From assembly GCF_023715655.1 (NCBI RefSeq), contig NZ_JAMBON010000034.1, positions 1 to 37,751 on the forward strand: 37,751 bases of DNA. The letters run 5' to 3'. The translations under genes were made by a program, and so were the position numbers. Origin of the DNA: Oceanobacillus luteolus (GTDB taxonomy: Bacteria > Bacillota > Bacilli > Bacillales > Amphibacillaceae). This document shows, piece by piece, positions 26,075 through 33,905 of this stretch (positions within the stretch are counted from its first letter, which is position 1; every line of letters starts with the position of its first letter). The notes under the pieces were generated by a model. The model did no database searches and had not been told where the DNA came from. It saw nothing but the letters and a program-made list of their open reading frames with translations.

Positions 26075-27013
26075 TTGAGAACATTGATTGTCGGGGCTGG
26101 AGCTATGGGATGCTTATTCAGCGCTAAATTGCATCTTTCAGGATTTGATGTGACATTGTTCAATCGGGAAAACGAACGCGTGAAATGGATCGAGCGCGAA
26201 GGGATTCAGCTTATTACTGTGGATAATGAACAAGTACAAGCGTTTGTACCGGTTATCTATGATACTGGTAAATTAGAAAAATATGATCTCATCCTTATCT
26301 TAGTGAAATCATTTGCAACCGAAGCTGTATTGACGGAATTAAAACATATTGTAGATAAAAACACTATCGTACTATCTTTACAAAACGGAGTAGGGAACCT
26401 TGAAATAATGCAGAAAGTGGTTCCTCGTGCTGACCTTGGAATAGGTGGAACAGGAAGTGGTGCGAGTGTATTGAATATTGGCATGATAGCACATCGGGCA
26501 ACAGGCGTTACGAACATCGGTTTTATTGAAGATCGCCAGCCTGATAAATATTTATACATAAGTGAAATGTTCAGTAAATCAGGAATCGAGACGGTTATAA
26601 CGGAAGATGTTCAATCTGTCATATGGACGAAGTTGATGATCAATGTGGCCTTCAACAGCTTAACTGCAATTACTCGCCTGCGAAATGGTGATGTGCTTTT
26701 ACCGAAAGCGGGAGAGTCCCTCGTACGGGAGTTATTGACAGAAGCACTGGAAGTAGCTGAAAAGGAAGGTGTGGAAATTTTATATGCCAATCCAATAGAG
26801 GATATTCTTCAAATCGGTCATACACAAATAGCGAGGAACCAATCTTCCATGCTTACAGATGTATTGAAAAGTCGTAAAACAGAAATTGAAGTCATCAATG
26901 GCGCTATTGTAAAGTATGGAAAAAAACATGGCATCTCAACACCATACAATGAATTAATGATGGCTTTAATTAAAGTCATTGAAGAAAGCTATCCAAAACA
27001 AATAGAAAGATAA
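26075..27013 (+). CDS. panE: 2-dehydropantoate 2-reductase family protein (PanE/ApbA-like)
   Basis: 312 aa from TTG 26075 after AGAGGG. N-terminal NADPH-binding GAGAMG (7-12) and the C-terminal KLMINVAFNSLTAI segment carrying the catalytic lysine mark ketopantoate reductases, which make pantoate for coenzyme A. Bacillaceae often hold several paralogues of this fold with other substrates, so panE is likely but not certain. The coaW gene 2 kb upstream acts in the same pathway but on the other strand. Its own promoter is not obvious; readthrough past the telA terminator is possible. Confidence 0.8.
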   Translation: MRTLIVGAGAMGCLFSAKLHLSGFDVTLFNRENERVKWIEREGIQLITVDNEQVQAFVPVIYDTGKLEKYDLILILVKSFATEAVLTELKHIVDKNTIVLSLQNGVGNLEIMQKVVPRADLGIGGTGSGASVLNIGMIAHRATGVTNIGFIEDRQPDKYLYISEMFSKSGIETVITEDVQSVIWTKLMINVAFNSLTAITRLRNGDVLLPKAGESLVRELLTEALEVAEKEGVEILYANPIEDILQIGHTQIARNQSSMLTDVLKSRKTEIEVINGAIVKYGKKHGISTPYNELMMALIKVIEESYPKQIER

Positions 27014-27043
27014 GTATTTTATCCAATTGTTCAGAGAAATGAC

Positions 27044-27072
27044 TTGACTTTAAAAGTATGAAAATTTAGAAT
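27044..27072 (+). promoter_or_regulatory. Sigma-A promoter upstream of the nitronate monooxygenase operon
   Basis: TTGACT (27044-27049), 17 bp, TAGAAT (27067-27072). The predicted start near 27079 lies just before a terminator-like hairpin (27088-27115), so productive transcription of the operon from here would need readthrough. Confidence 0.55.
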
Positions 27073-27087
27073 TAGGTTAATCTCAAC

Positions 27088-27115
27088 ATTACCATTTATT
27101 AATGGTAATTTTTTT
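27088..27115 (+). terminator. Terminator hairpin between panE and the nitronate monooxygenase gene
   Basis: Perfect 9-bp arms ATTACCATT and AATGGTAAT, a TATT loop and a six-T run. It ends the panE transcript or acts as an attenuator of the promoter at 27044. Confidence 0.85.
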
Positions 27116-27125
27116 CTGTGAATAA

Positions 27126-27143
27126 TGAATGACCATTCACTCG
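27126..27143. promoter_or_regulatory. FadR(YsiA)-like operator
   Basis: The 18 bases TGAATGACCATTCACTCG match the Bacillus FadR box TGAATGAMTAWTCATTCA at 15 of 18 positions. It lies 27 bp upstream of the ATG at 27171. FadR of Bacillus is a TetR-family repressor released by long-chain acyl-CoA, which fits the acyl-CoA gene downstream. Regulator identity is inferred. Confidence 0.55.
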
Positions 27144-27170
27144 AAATGAATGTCAAAGGGAGGAAATCAT

Positions 27171-28157
27171 ATGATGCATGAAGCGACGAAGAAGTTGAAA
27201 AGGGGAGTGAAGCTGCCAGTTATTATGGCCCCGATGTTCCTTATCTCTAATCCAAAAATGGTTTTGGCAGCATGTGAAGCTGGTATAATCGGTACTTTTC
27301 CTGCATTGAATGCGCGTACAACCGAAATGTTGGATATGTGGTTGCAGGAAATTACGGACGGTATCCAAAGAATAGAAGAAGGTGGCGAAGAAGCTGCACC
27401 TTGGGGGATTAACTTTATCAGCCATCGTTCGAACAAAAGATTTAACGAGGATCTGGCATTAATTGAGAAATATGAACCACCGCTTGTCATTACTTCTTTA
27501 GGGGACCCAAGTCCAGTCGTTCAAATCGTAAAGAATTATGGTGGGGTCGTTCTTAGTGATGTGATTGATATGAAATTCGCCAAGAAAGCCCTTGAAAAAG
27601 GCAGTGATGGATTGGTGTTGGTTGCTGCCGGAGCAGGAGGTCATGGCGGTAGATTGAATCCCATCGCATTCATGCATGAAGTCAGAGAATTTTTTGATGG
27701 CCCCATTGCGTTGTCTGGTACGCTTTCTAAAGGAGAAGATATTCTTGTCGCCGAGACGTTAGGTGCTGACTTTGCGTATTTCGGAACTAAATTTATTGTC
27801 GCAGAAGAAGGCAGTGCAGAAGATGCATACCGAGAAATGATAGTAGAATCCAATATTTCTGATATAACATACACTCCAGCATTCAGCGGAATTCACGCAA
27901 ACTATCTTACACCGAGTATTATAAGAGCTGGACTCGACCCTGCTCAGCTTCCGGAAAAAGGAAAAATCGATTTTTCAGAACGAGGCAATCATGATGCAAA
28001 GGCATGGCGAGACATATGGGGTGCAGGACAGGGAGTAGGGCCAATTAAAAAGGTGCAATCGGTCAAGGAAATAACAACCGACTTAAGTAAGGAATATTTA
28101 GCTGCTGTCGAAAAAATAGCAAATAAATACAATCAAACCATGCAACGTTCTAATTGA
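27171..28157 (+). CDS. Nitronate monooxygenase (2-nitropropane dioxygenase family)
   Basis: 328 aa FMN-dependent TIM-barrel enzyme. The opening LPVIMAPMFLISNPKMV, the AAGAGGHGGRLNP loop with conserved H158 and the LSGTLSKGEDILVAETLGADFAYFGTKF phosphate-binding end of the barrel are diagnostic. The family oxidises alkyl nitronates; some relatives are FabK-like enoyl reductases, but the conserved His favours nitronate monooxygenase. ATG 27171 follows GGGAGGAA, with a second ATG directly after. First gene of a three-gene operon with spacings of 14 and 18 bp, downstream of a FadR-like box, suggesting a link to acyl-CoA catabolism. Confidence 0.88.
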   Translation: MMHEATKKLKRGVKLPVIMAPMFLISNPKMVLAACEAGIIGTFPALNARTTEMLDMWLQEITDGIQRIEEGGEEAAPWGINFISHRSNKRFNEDLALIEKYEPPLVITSLGDPSPVVQIVKNYGGVVLSDVIDMKFAKKALEKGSDGLVLVAAGAGGHGGRLNPIAFMHEVREFFDGPIALSGTLSKGEDILVAETLGADFAYFGTKFIVAEEGSAEDAYREMIVESNISDITYTPAFSGIHANYLTPSIIRAGLDPAQLPEKGKIDFSERGNHDAKAWRDIWGAGQGVGPIKKVQSVKEITTDLSKEYLAAVEKIANKYNQTMQRSN

Positions 28158-28171
28158 GAGGGGGAATTTAA

Positions 28172-28945
28172 ATGAGTTTAGTAGATGTTAAGAAAGATAA
28201 TCATATTGCTTATATTACGATGAACCGTCCTGAAAAACGAAACGCATTATCATATGATTTAGTAAATGATCTGATTCCAGCACTTCAAGAAGCTGATAGT
28301 GACCAAGAGATCCGTGTAGTTATTTTATCCGGAGCAGGAAAGGGTTTCTCGGCTGGTGGTGATTTAGAGACCATTCACGGTTTAAATGAATCCGCTTCCA
28401 TTATGAGGTATATGAAAAGGGCGCTAGCAGTCGTGCAGACGATCCGTAAAATGGATACGTATGTAGTTGCTGCGGTGCAGGGCTTTGCAGCAGGAGCAGG
28501 GTTCAGTATTACCTTAGCGGCAGATTTCATCGTTGCCGAAAAACAAGCCCAATTTATCAGCAGCTTTTCAAATATTGCATTAATCCCTGACCTTGGCTTA
28601 ATTAAAGCGTTAACCGATAATATTCCGCGGCCACTTGTCAAAGAATGGATTTCTTCGGCAAGACCTATTTCTGCTGAAGAACTTCAAAAGTATGGACTGG
28701 TGAATCGCGTGGCAGAAGGAGATTTATTGGAAGAAGCAACAGAATTTGCTCAATTTATTGTCGATGGACCACCGCTCGCCAATCAGTTTGTCAAGCACTT
28801 CGTCAACCATGCTGCTGATTACAATTACGAAACAAGTGATTTGCAAGAGACAGCCATTCAGACCTTGCTTCTCCAGTCACAAGATAATAAAGAGGGAGTC
28901 ACTGCATTCTTTGAAAAGCGAAAACCAAATTTCACTGGGAATTAA
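28172..28945 (+). CDS. Enoyl-CoA hydratase/isomerase family protein
   Basis: 257 aa crotonase-fold protein. The oxyanion-hole segments FSAGGD (59-64) and GFAAGAGFS, and the opening ITMNRPEKRNALS, are clear. At the place of the usual hydratase glutamates the sequence reads SSFSNIALIPDLGL. The first acidic residue appears absent, while the PD pair resembles PaaG-type isomerases. A hydratase call should therefore be held loosely; delta-isomerase or another acyl-CoA reaction is equally possible. ATG follows GAGAGGGGG, 14 bp after the monooxygenase stop. Confidence 0.87.
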   Translation: MSLVDVKKDNHIAYITMNRPEKRNALSYDLVNDLIPALQEADSDQEIRVVILSGAGKGFSAGGDLETIHGLNESASIMRYMKRALAVVQTIRKMDTYVVAAVQGFAAGAGFSITLAADFIVAEKQAQFISSFSNIALIPDLGLIKALTDNIPRPLVKEWISSARPISAEELQKYGLVNRVAEGDLLEEATEFAQFIVDGPPLANQFVKHFVNHAADYNYETSDLQETAIQTLLLQSQDNKEGVTAFFEKRKPNFTGN

Positions 28946-28963
28946 TATAAGGGACGTGGAAAT

Positions 28964-29905
28964 ATGCTGAAGGAATATGGATTACAATTAATTCGGCTGG
29001 ATTTGCCATTTAGACTTAATCATGTCAACTGTTTTCTAGCTGAGGGATCAGACGGCTATACGGTCATCGATGTCGGCTTACATAACAAGGAAACCGTAAA
29101 ACGTTGGGAAGAAGAACTCAGAGGAAAAGAAGTGACAGACTTGATCATTACTCATTATCATCCAGACCATTATGGATATGCTGGAGGGTTTCAAGAAAAG
29201 TATGGCGTCAATGTCTCGATGACAGAAGTTGACGCCGAAAATGGCAGAGTCAGTTGGGAGGATCTATTATTATCAAAATTAGAGAAGTACTATGCGTTAT
29301 CTGGCATTCCTAGAACTATTGGTCGGGAGATGGTGAATAACACGGGAGAATTCATACCAAGAGTAACCCCATATCCGACGATCCAACATTATTTGGAGGA
29401 AGGGGAAAAGATTATCCTTGGAAAATATGAATATGAAGTTATTTTTACCCCTGGTCATTCGGAGGGTCTAGTAACTTTTTATAATAGAGAAAAAAATGTG
29501 CTGCTTAGTACTGATCATATATTACCAAAAATTACTCCAAATATTTCTTATTGGTATCATGGTGACCCTAATCCTTTGGCCAGTTATTTTGATTCACTTC
29601 GCAAGATTGAAGCGCTAGAAGTTGATTTTGTCATACCTTCTCACGGTAAACCATTTTACGATGGGCATCTTCGTGTGTTGGAATTGATGAAACATCATGA
29701 AGAACGACTGGAAACCTTATATGGCATCATTCGAAATGGGTGTACGGTATATGAGGCTTGTGAGAAGCTTTTCAATAAAACTTTAACCATTCATGAAACA
29801 CGTTTTGCAATAGGCGAAACCTTAGCACATTTGGAGTATTTACGTTTAAACGGCAAGAGTACTCGGGAATTGCAGGAAAATGTCTATGTTTATCGGGCAA
29901 TATAA
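28964..29905 (+). CDS. Metallo-beta-lactamase-fold hydrolase
   Basis: 313 aa, cytosolic. HxHxDH motif at THYHPDHYG (H64, H66, D68, H69), a third ligand in FTPGHSEG, the LLSTDHILPKI strand with the bridging Asp and the IPSHGKPF C-terminal histidine. A winged-helix-like C-terminal region of about 60 residues resembles the LACTB2/YtnP-type extension. Such proteins include thioesterase-like and glyoxalase-like hydrolases; an acyl-CoA thioesterase role would fit the operon but is not shown. Third and last gene of the operon; the terminator lies 11 bp past the stop. Confidence 0.84.
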   Translation: MLKEYGLQLIRLDLPFRLNHVNCFLAEGSDGYTVIDVGLHNKETVKRWEEELRGKEVTDLIITHYHPDHYGYAGGFQEKYGVNVSMTEVDAENGRVSWEDLLLSKLEKYYALSGIPRTIGREMVNNTGEFIPRVTPYPTIQHYLEEGEKIILGKYEYEVIFTPGHSEGLVTFYNREKNVLLSTDHILPKITPNISYWYHGDPNPLASYFDSLRKIEALEVDFVIPSHGKPFYDGHLRVLELMKHHEERLETLYGIIRNGCTVYEACEKLFNKTLTIHETRFAIGETLAHLEYLRLNGKSTRELQENVYVYRAI

Positions 29906-29915
29906 AATTTGCTGG

Positions 29916-29954
29916 AAAGGGAATATGAGAGCATCTCATGTTCCCTCTTTTTTT
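29916..29954 (+). terminator. Rho-independent terminator of the nitronate monooxygenase operon
   Basis: GGGAATATGAGA (29919-29930) and TCTCATGTTCCC (29934-29945) pair with one G-U and a GCA loop, followed by a seven-T run. Its core resembles the hairpins of the 52-bp repeat family, and it lies in register with the two downstream units. Confidence 0.93.
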
Positions 29955-30042
29955 AAGATTTGTCATCCGAGGTAACATGAGAATCAGTCATGTTACCTAC
30001 TTCCTTAAATTTTGTCCACCGAAGTAATGTGAGAAATCTCAC
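29916..30042. repeat. Array B: three hairpin units at 52-bp spacing
   Basis: Hairpin centres at about 29932, 29984 and 30035. Unit 1 is the terminator. Unit 2 has perfect 11-bp arms AGGTAACATGA (29970-29980) and TCATGTTACCT (29988-29998). Unit 3 has GTGAGA and TCTCAC (30029-30042) preceded by GAAGTAAT. The linker repeats TTTTGTCMWCCGARGTAA between units. The spacing and the GARGTAAC..GAGA start are shared with array A at 12.5 kb, while the linker sequence differs. Confidence 0.8.
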
Positions 30043-30174
30043 TGTGTCATAAGTACTTTGTTAATTCGTACCTAACTATCTTAAATATGAAACTGCATAT
30101 TGTGGTATCTTATTTGTTCGAAATAATTCGATAGTGTTAATATAAAGGTAGTATAAGTAACGGGGAGGATTGGA

Positions 30175-30999
30175 ATGATTAAACATTTGCAGGATACGAT
30201 TACATTAAATAATAATGTAAAAATGCCTGGCTTTGGTTTAGGTGTTTATAAGGTTGAGGATGGTGAAACTGTTATTGATGCGGTCTCCTCAGCTCTATCC
30301 GTCGGTTATCGATTAATTGATACAGCTGGTTTTTATGATAATGAAGAAGGTGTTGGAAAAGCAATCAATGAATCCGGTATTCCGAGGGATGAAATCTTTG
30401 TAACATCGAAAGTTTGGAATGATAATCAGGGATATGAGTCCACATTGCAAGCCTTTGATGAGTCCCTGAAAAAATTGAACTTAGATTACATGGACCTTTA
30501 TCTGATTCATTGGCCGGTGTCCGGAAAATTCAAAGAGACGTGGCGTGCAATGGAAAAGCTTTATCAAGAGGGAAGAGTCCGAGCAATTGGAGTAAGTAAT
30601 TTCCATGTGCATCATTTACAGGAGCTCCTAAAGGATGCGGAAGTGACGCCAGCCGTCAACCAGATTGAATTTCATCCACATTTGACTCAAGATGATGTAT
30701 TGAATTTTTGTAAAGAGAATCAAATTCAAATGCAGGCTTGGTCTCCATTGAAGAAAGGGCGTATTTTCGAAGATCCTCAGCTAGTGGAGATTGCGAATAA
30801 ATATAATAAAACAGTGCCGCAAGTTATATTACGCTGGGATATTCAGAAGGGAGTAGCAACCATACCAAAGACGATAAATAAAAATCGGATGGTAGAGAAT
30901 GCACATATCTTTGATTTTGAACTGACTTCAGAGGAAGTGGAGCAGATTACGAATATGAACAAAAATGAACGGACCGGTTCCAACCCAGATGATTTCTAA
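30175..30999 (+). CDS. Aldo/keto reductase (YvgN/glyoxal reductase-like)
   Basis: 274 aa NADPH-dependent TIM-barrel reductase. The catalytic tetrad D49, Y54, K79 and H112 is visible (RLIDTAGFYDNEEGVG, TSKVW, LIHWP), with the cofactor site IPKTINKNRMVEN near residue 225-238. Length and motifs match the B. subtilis YvgN/YtbE group, which reduces methylglyoxal and other aldehydes; the physiological substrate here is unknown. ATG 30175 follows GGGGAGGA. The small lipoprotein gene follows after 15 bp. Confidence 0.9.
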   Translation: MIKHLQDTITLNNNVKMPGFGLGVYKVEDGETVIDAVSSALSVGYRLIDTAGFYDNEEGVGKAINESGIPRDEIFVTSKVWNDNQGYESTLQAFDESLKKLNLDYMDLYLIHWPVSGKFKETWRAMEKLYQEGRVRAIGVSNFHVHHLQELLKDAEVTPAVNQIEFHPHLTQDDVLNFCKENQIQMQAWSPLKKGRIFEDPQLVEIANKYNKTVPQVILRWDIQKGVATIPKTINKNRMVENAHIFDFELTSEEVEQITNMNKNERTGSNPDDF

Positions 31000-31014
31000 G
31001 GAGTATATCTTTTT

Positions 31015-31452
31015 ATGAGGAAAGTATTACTAATAATTGCAGGTTGTGTCATTATGTTGAGCGGCTGTTTGAATTCAGTAGCTGTTAAAGTGGTAGATGA
31101 TATGTACACTAATGCAATTATGGAGGAAAGCGAAACAGTGGAGTTTTATTTTAGTGATGAATTTTTATCTCAATATCCACTGGATTCGTTAATTGAAGAA
31201 TTGGCAAGCCATATGCGCCATGCAGGTGGCGTCACGTTATTAAATACAATTGAGCTGACTAGAAATCAACTCGATGAAAATATTGTTCATGAGTTAGATG
31301 AAAAATATGATGAGAAATGGCATTTTGTCGTCAACGATGCAGATGACGAACATGTCATGACTTGGATCGTAGTGAAGACATCTACACAGTATGAAATCAT
31401 TGAAGGTAATAAAGTAACGATTAAGGATTATCAAGATCAAATCAAAAAATAA
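31015..31452 (+). CDS. Small lipoprotein of unknown function
   Basis: 145 aa. Clear lipoprotein signal (KVLLIIAGCVIMLSGC, lipobox LSGC). The mature part is acidic and mixed alpha/beta, with no cysteine and no motif I recognise; WHFVVNDADDEHVMTWIVVKTSTQYE suggests a beta-rich C-terminal half, possibly an NTF2/DUF4878-like fold, which is only a guess. The ribosome site AAGGAG overlaps the stop codon of the reductase gene 11 nt upstream, so the two are probably one operon. Confidence 0.7.
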   Translation: MRKVLLIIAGCVIMLSGCLNSVAVKVVDDMYTNAIMEESETVEFYFSDEFLSQYPLDSLIEELASHMRHAGGVTLLNTIELTRNQLDENIVHELDEKYDEKWHFVVNDADDEHVMTWIVVKTSTQYEIIEGNKVTIKDYQDQIKK

Positions 31453-31550
31453 CGAGGGTCATGAAAGGATTCCAGCGTTTAAAGTGAGGCATGTTAAAAA
31501 TCGAAATGCCTCCACCAATTGGAATATTTCTGAGCCTCGGTTGTTTTATT
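31451..31550 (+). terminator. Three-tier hairpin terminator after the lipoprotein gene
   Basis: Nested arms: AACGAGG with CCTCGGTT (outer), TTCCA (31470) with TGGAA (31520), and GAGGCAT (31486-31492) with ATGCCTC (31506-31512). T-rich sequence follows. The inner and outer stems do not need each other, so an alternative fold is possible. Confidence 0.6.
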
Positions 31551-31753
31551 CTTGATTTTCACCATTTCCCTAGAGAATTCCTTCTCCAGTATTTTTAGTC
31601 TAGAAAGTAAAACTCCTACCACTGTGTTGTTCTTTCATATTTTAATAGCTATAGTCTACTATTATTTCTTCACAGAAAGTTCTACGTTTATATGACAGAC
31701 TTCAACAATCTATTCCACACAAAAAAATTGTCCAACCAAATTCCTTGCATTGC
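31551..31753. other. Intergenic stretch before the degenerate repeats
   Basis: About 200 AT-rich bases with no open frame, strong hairpin or promoter that I would support. Confidence 0.4.
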
Positions 31754-31842
31754 ATGTTACTTCAATATCCCTACTCCCATCGAGGGCAAAAACTTCAAGT
31801 CATTGTTATCTTTAAGATTAATAATTCCAAGGTAATGTTACC
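31754..31842. repeat. Array C: degenerate copies of the 52-bp repeat family
   Basis: GCATGTTACTTC at 31753 with CGAGGG further on echoes the reverse strand of array A. TTTAAGATT (31811-31819), followed 10 bases later by AGGTAATGTTACCT, echoes the linker and hairpin of array B, with the hairpin centre deleted. Spacing is no longer regular. Assignment to the family is probable, not certain. Confidence 0.45.
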
Positions 31843-31861
31843 TCCCTGTCCGGCATAGGAT
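31832..31861 (+). promoter_or_regulatory. Possible sigma-E promoter of prkA
   Basis: CATAGGAT (31854-31861) resembles the sigma-E -10 (CATACAnT), with GTAATGTT 14 bp upstream as a weak -35. A start near 31868 would leave a 27-nt leader carrying the GGAGGGAG site. prkA of B. subtilis is sigma-E dependent, which motivates the search. The match is weak. Confidence 0.3.
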
Positions 31862-31894
31862 ATATAAATCGCTGCTATCTTGGAGGGAGTATAT

Positions 31895-33790
31895 ATGGAT
31901 ATCTTAAACAGAGTTCGAGAGTATCGCGAGGAAGAGAGTCGTTTACGATGGGAAGGCACTTTTGGTGAGTATTTGGAGATTGTGAAGGAAAGACCTCATG
32001 TTGCTCAATCTGCTCATTCCCGTATATATAATATGATTAAAGACAAAGGTTTAACAGAGAAAAATGGAAGAAAAACATATCACTTTTTCGGGAATGATAT
32101 ATTCGGTTTGGAGGAAGCGGTTGAGCGTCTTGTAGAGGAGTATTTCCATCCGGCAGCTAAACGATTAGATGTAAGAAAAAGAATCCTGTTATTGATGGGG
32201 CCCGTCAGTGGTGGGAAATCGACACTTGTAAACTTATTAAAGCGTGGATTAGAAGAATACTCACGGACGGATGCTGGGGCGGTTTATGCGATTAAAGGTT
32301 GCCCAATGCATGAAGATCCGCTTCATTTGATTCCACCACATCTGCGAAAAGAGTTTCAAGAGGAGTATGGGATCCGTATTGAAGGGAGTCTATCTCCATT
32401 AAATACGATGCGTCTGGAAAAGGAGTATGGCGGTAGAATTGAAGATGTGCTCGTCGAACGAATATTTTTCTCAGAAGATAAGCGGGTTGGTATAGGAACA
32501 TTCAGTCCATCCGATCCTAAATCTCAAGATATTGCTGATCTAACTGGTAGTATCGATTTCTCAACAATTGCAGAATATGGTTCCGAATCAGATCCGCGGG
32601 CGTACCGTTTTGATGGAGAGCTCAATAAGGCAAACCGTGGAATGATGGAATTCCAAGAGATATTAAAATCTGATGAAAAATTCTTATGGCATTTGTTGTC
32701 CTTGACACAAGAAGGAAACTTTAAAGCGGGAAGATTTGCCCTCATTTCGGCGGATGAAATGATTATCGCCCATTCGAATGAAACCGAGTATCGCTCATTT
32801 ATTGCCAATAAAAAGAATGAGGCATTGCATTCTAGAATCATCGTGATGCCTATCCCATATAATCTTCGAGTAAGCGAAGAAGAAAGAATTTATGAAAAAA
32901 TGATTAAAGAAAGTGACATGGCGGATGTGCATATTGCTCCACATGCTTTACGTGTAGCGGCAATTTTCTCTGTACTCACCCGCTTAAAAGAATCGAAAAA
33001 ACAGGGAATTGATTTAGTCAAAAAAATGCGGCTATATGATGGCGAAAATGTAGAAGGATATAATCAGGTGGATTTGGAAGAATTACAGCGGGAGCATAAA
33101 GATGAAGGGATGAGCGGAATTGATCCGCGTTATGTCATCAACCGGATATCATCTGCGATTATCCGAAAAGAAGTTCCATCCATTAATGCTCTAGATGTAC
33201 TGCGTTCCTTAAAGGACGGTCTGGATCAACATCCATCGATTTCACGAGAAGATGCAGAGAAATATATGAATTATATCGCTGTTGCAAGGAAGGAATACGA
33301 TGATATAGCGAAAAATGAAGTACAGAAAGCGTTCGTCTATTCCTATGAAGAGTCTGCAAAGTCATTATTGGATAATTACCTTGATAATGTGGAGGCTTAT
33401 TGTAATAAAAATAAACTGCGTGACCCACTGACCGGTGAAGAAATGAATCCAGATGAAAAGCTGATGCGGTCGATTGAAGAGCAAATTGGCATATCGGAGA
33501 ATGCGAAAAAAGCTTTCCGTGAAGAAATCTTAATCCGTCTGTCCGCTTATGCAAGAAAGGGCAAACGTTTTGACTATAACTCACATGAGCGTCTGCGTGA
33601 AGCGATTCAAAAGAAACTATTTGCTGATCTAAAAGATGTCGTAAAAATCACAACCACATCGCAGACTCCAGATGAAAATCAGTTGAAGAAAGTGAATGAA
33701 GTGATTGCAAGATTAATCGATGAGTATGGATATAACTCAACTTCGGCGAACGAACTGCTTCGTTATGTTGGAAGTTTATTAAATCGATAA
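31895..33790 (+). CDS. prkA: PrkA-family serine kinase / AAA+ protein
   Basis: 631 aa, the same length as I recall for B. subtilis PrkA. Walker A is GPVSGGKST (102-110) within a long AAA+ domain; the C-terminal third corresponds to the PrkA domain. PrkA was described as a serine protein kinase and more recently as an AAA+ protease-like ATPase that affects sporulation in B. subtilis. ATG 31895 follows GGAGGGAGT; the in-frame TTG at 31880 precedes that site and is rejected. First of three consecutive genes with yhbH and spoVR. Made probably in the mother cell. Confidence 0.95.
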   Translation: MDILNRVREYREEESRLRWEGTFGEYLEIVKERPHVAQSAHSRIYNMIKDKGLTEKNGRKTYHFFGNDIFGLEEAVERLVEEYFHPAAKRLDVRKRILLLMGPVSGGKSTLVNLLKRGLEEYSRTDAGAVYAIKGCPMHEDPLHLIPPHLRKEFQEEYGIRIEGSLSPLNTMRLEKEYGGRIEDVLVERIFFSEDKRVGIGTFSPSDPKSQDIADLTGSIDFSTIAEYGSESDPRAYRFDGELNKANRGMMEFQEILKSDEKFLWHLLSLTQEGNFKAGRFALISADEMIIAHSNETEYRSFIANKKNEALHSRIIVMPIPYNLRVSEEERIYEKMIKESDMADVHIAPHALRVAAIFSVLTRLKESKKQGIDLVKKMRLYDGENVEGYNQVDLEELQREHKDEGMSGIDPRYVINRISSAIIRKEVPSINALDVLRSLKDGLDQHPSISREDAEKYMNYIAVARKEYDDIAKNEVQKAFVYSYEESAKSLLDNYLDNVEAYCNKNKLRDPLTGEEMNPDEKLMRSIEEQIGISENAKKAFREEILIRLSAYARKGKRFDYNSHERLREAIQKKLFADLKDVVKITTTSQTPDENQLKKVNEVIARLIDEYGYNSTSANELLRYVGSLLNR

Positions 33791-33905
33791 TAATTTTTCA
33801 AATATTAGAGCCTGAATCGGATGCGTTGGAAGCAAATGAACTTGGAGATGAATAGTATATTACAAGCAGTAAATATTTTTTTAGGCATGATGAAGGAGGA
33901 GAAGG

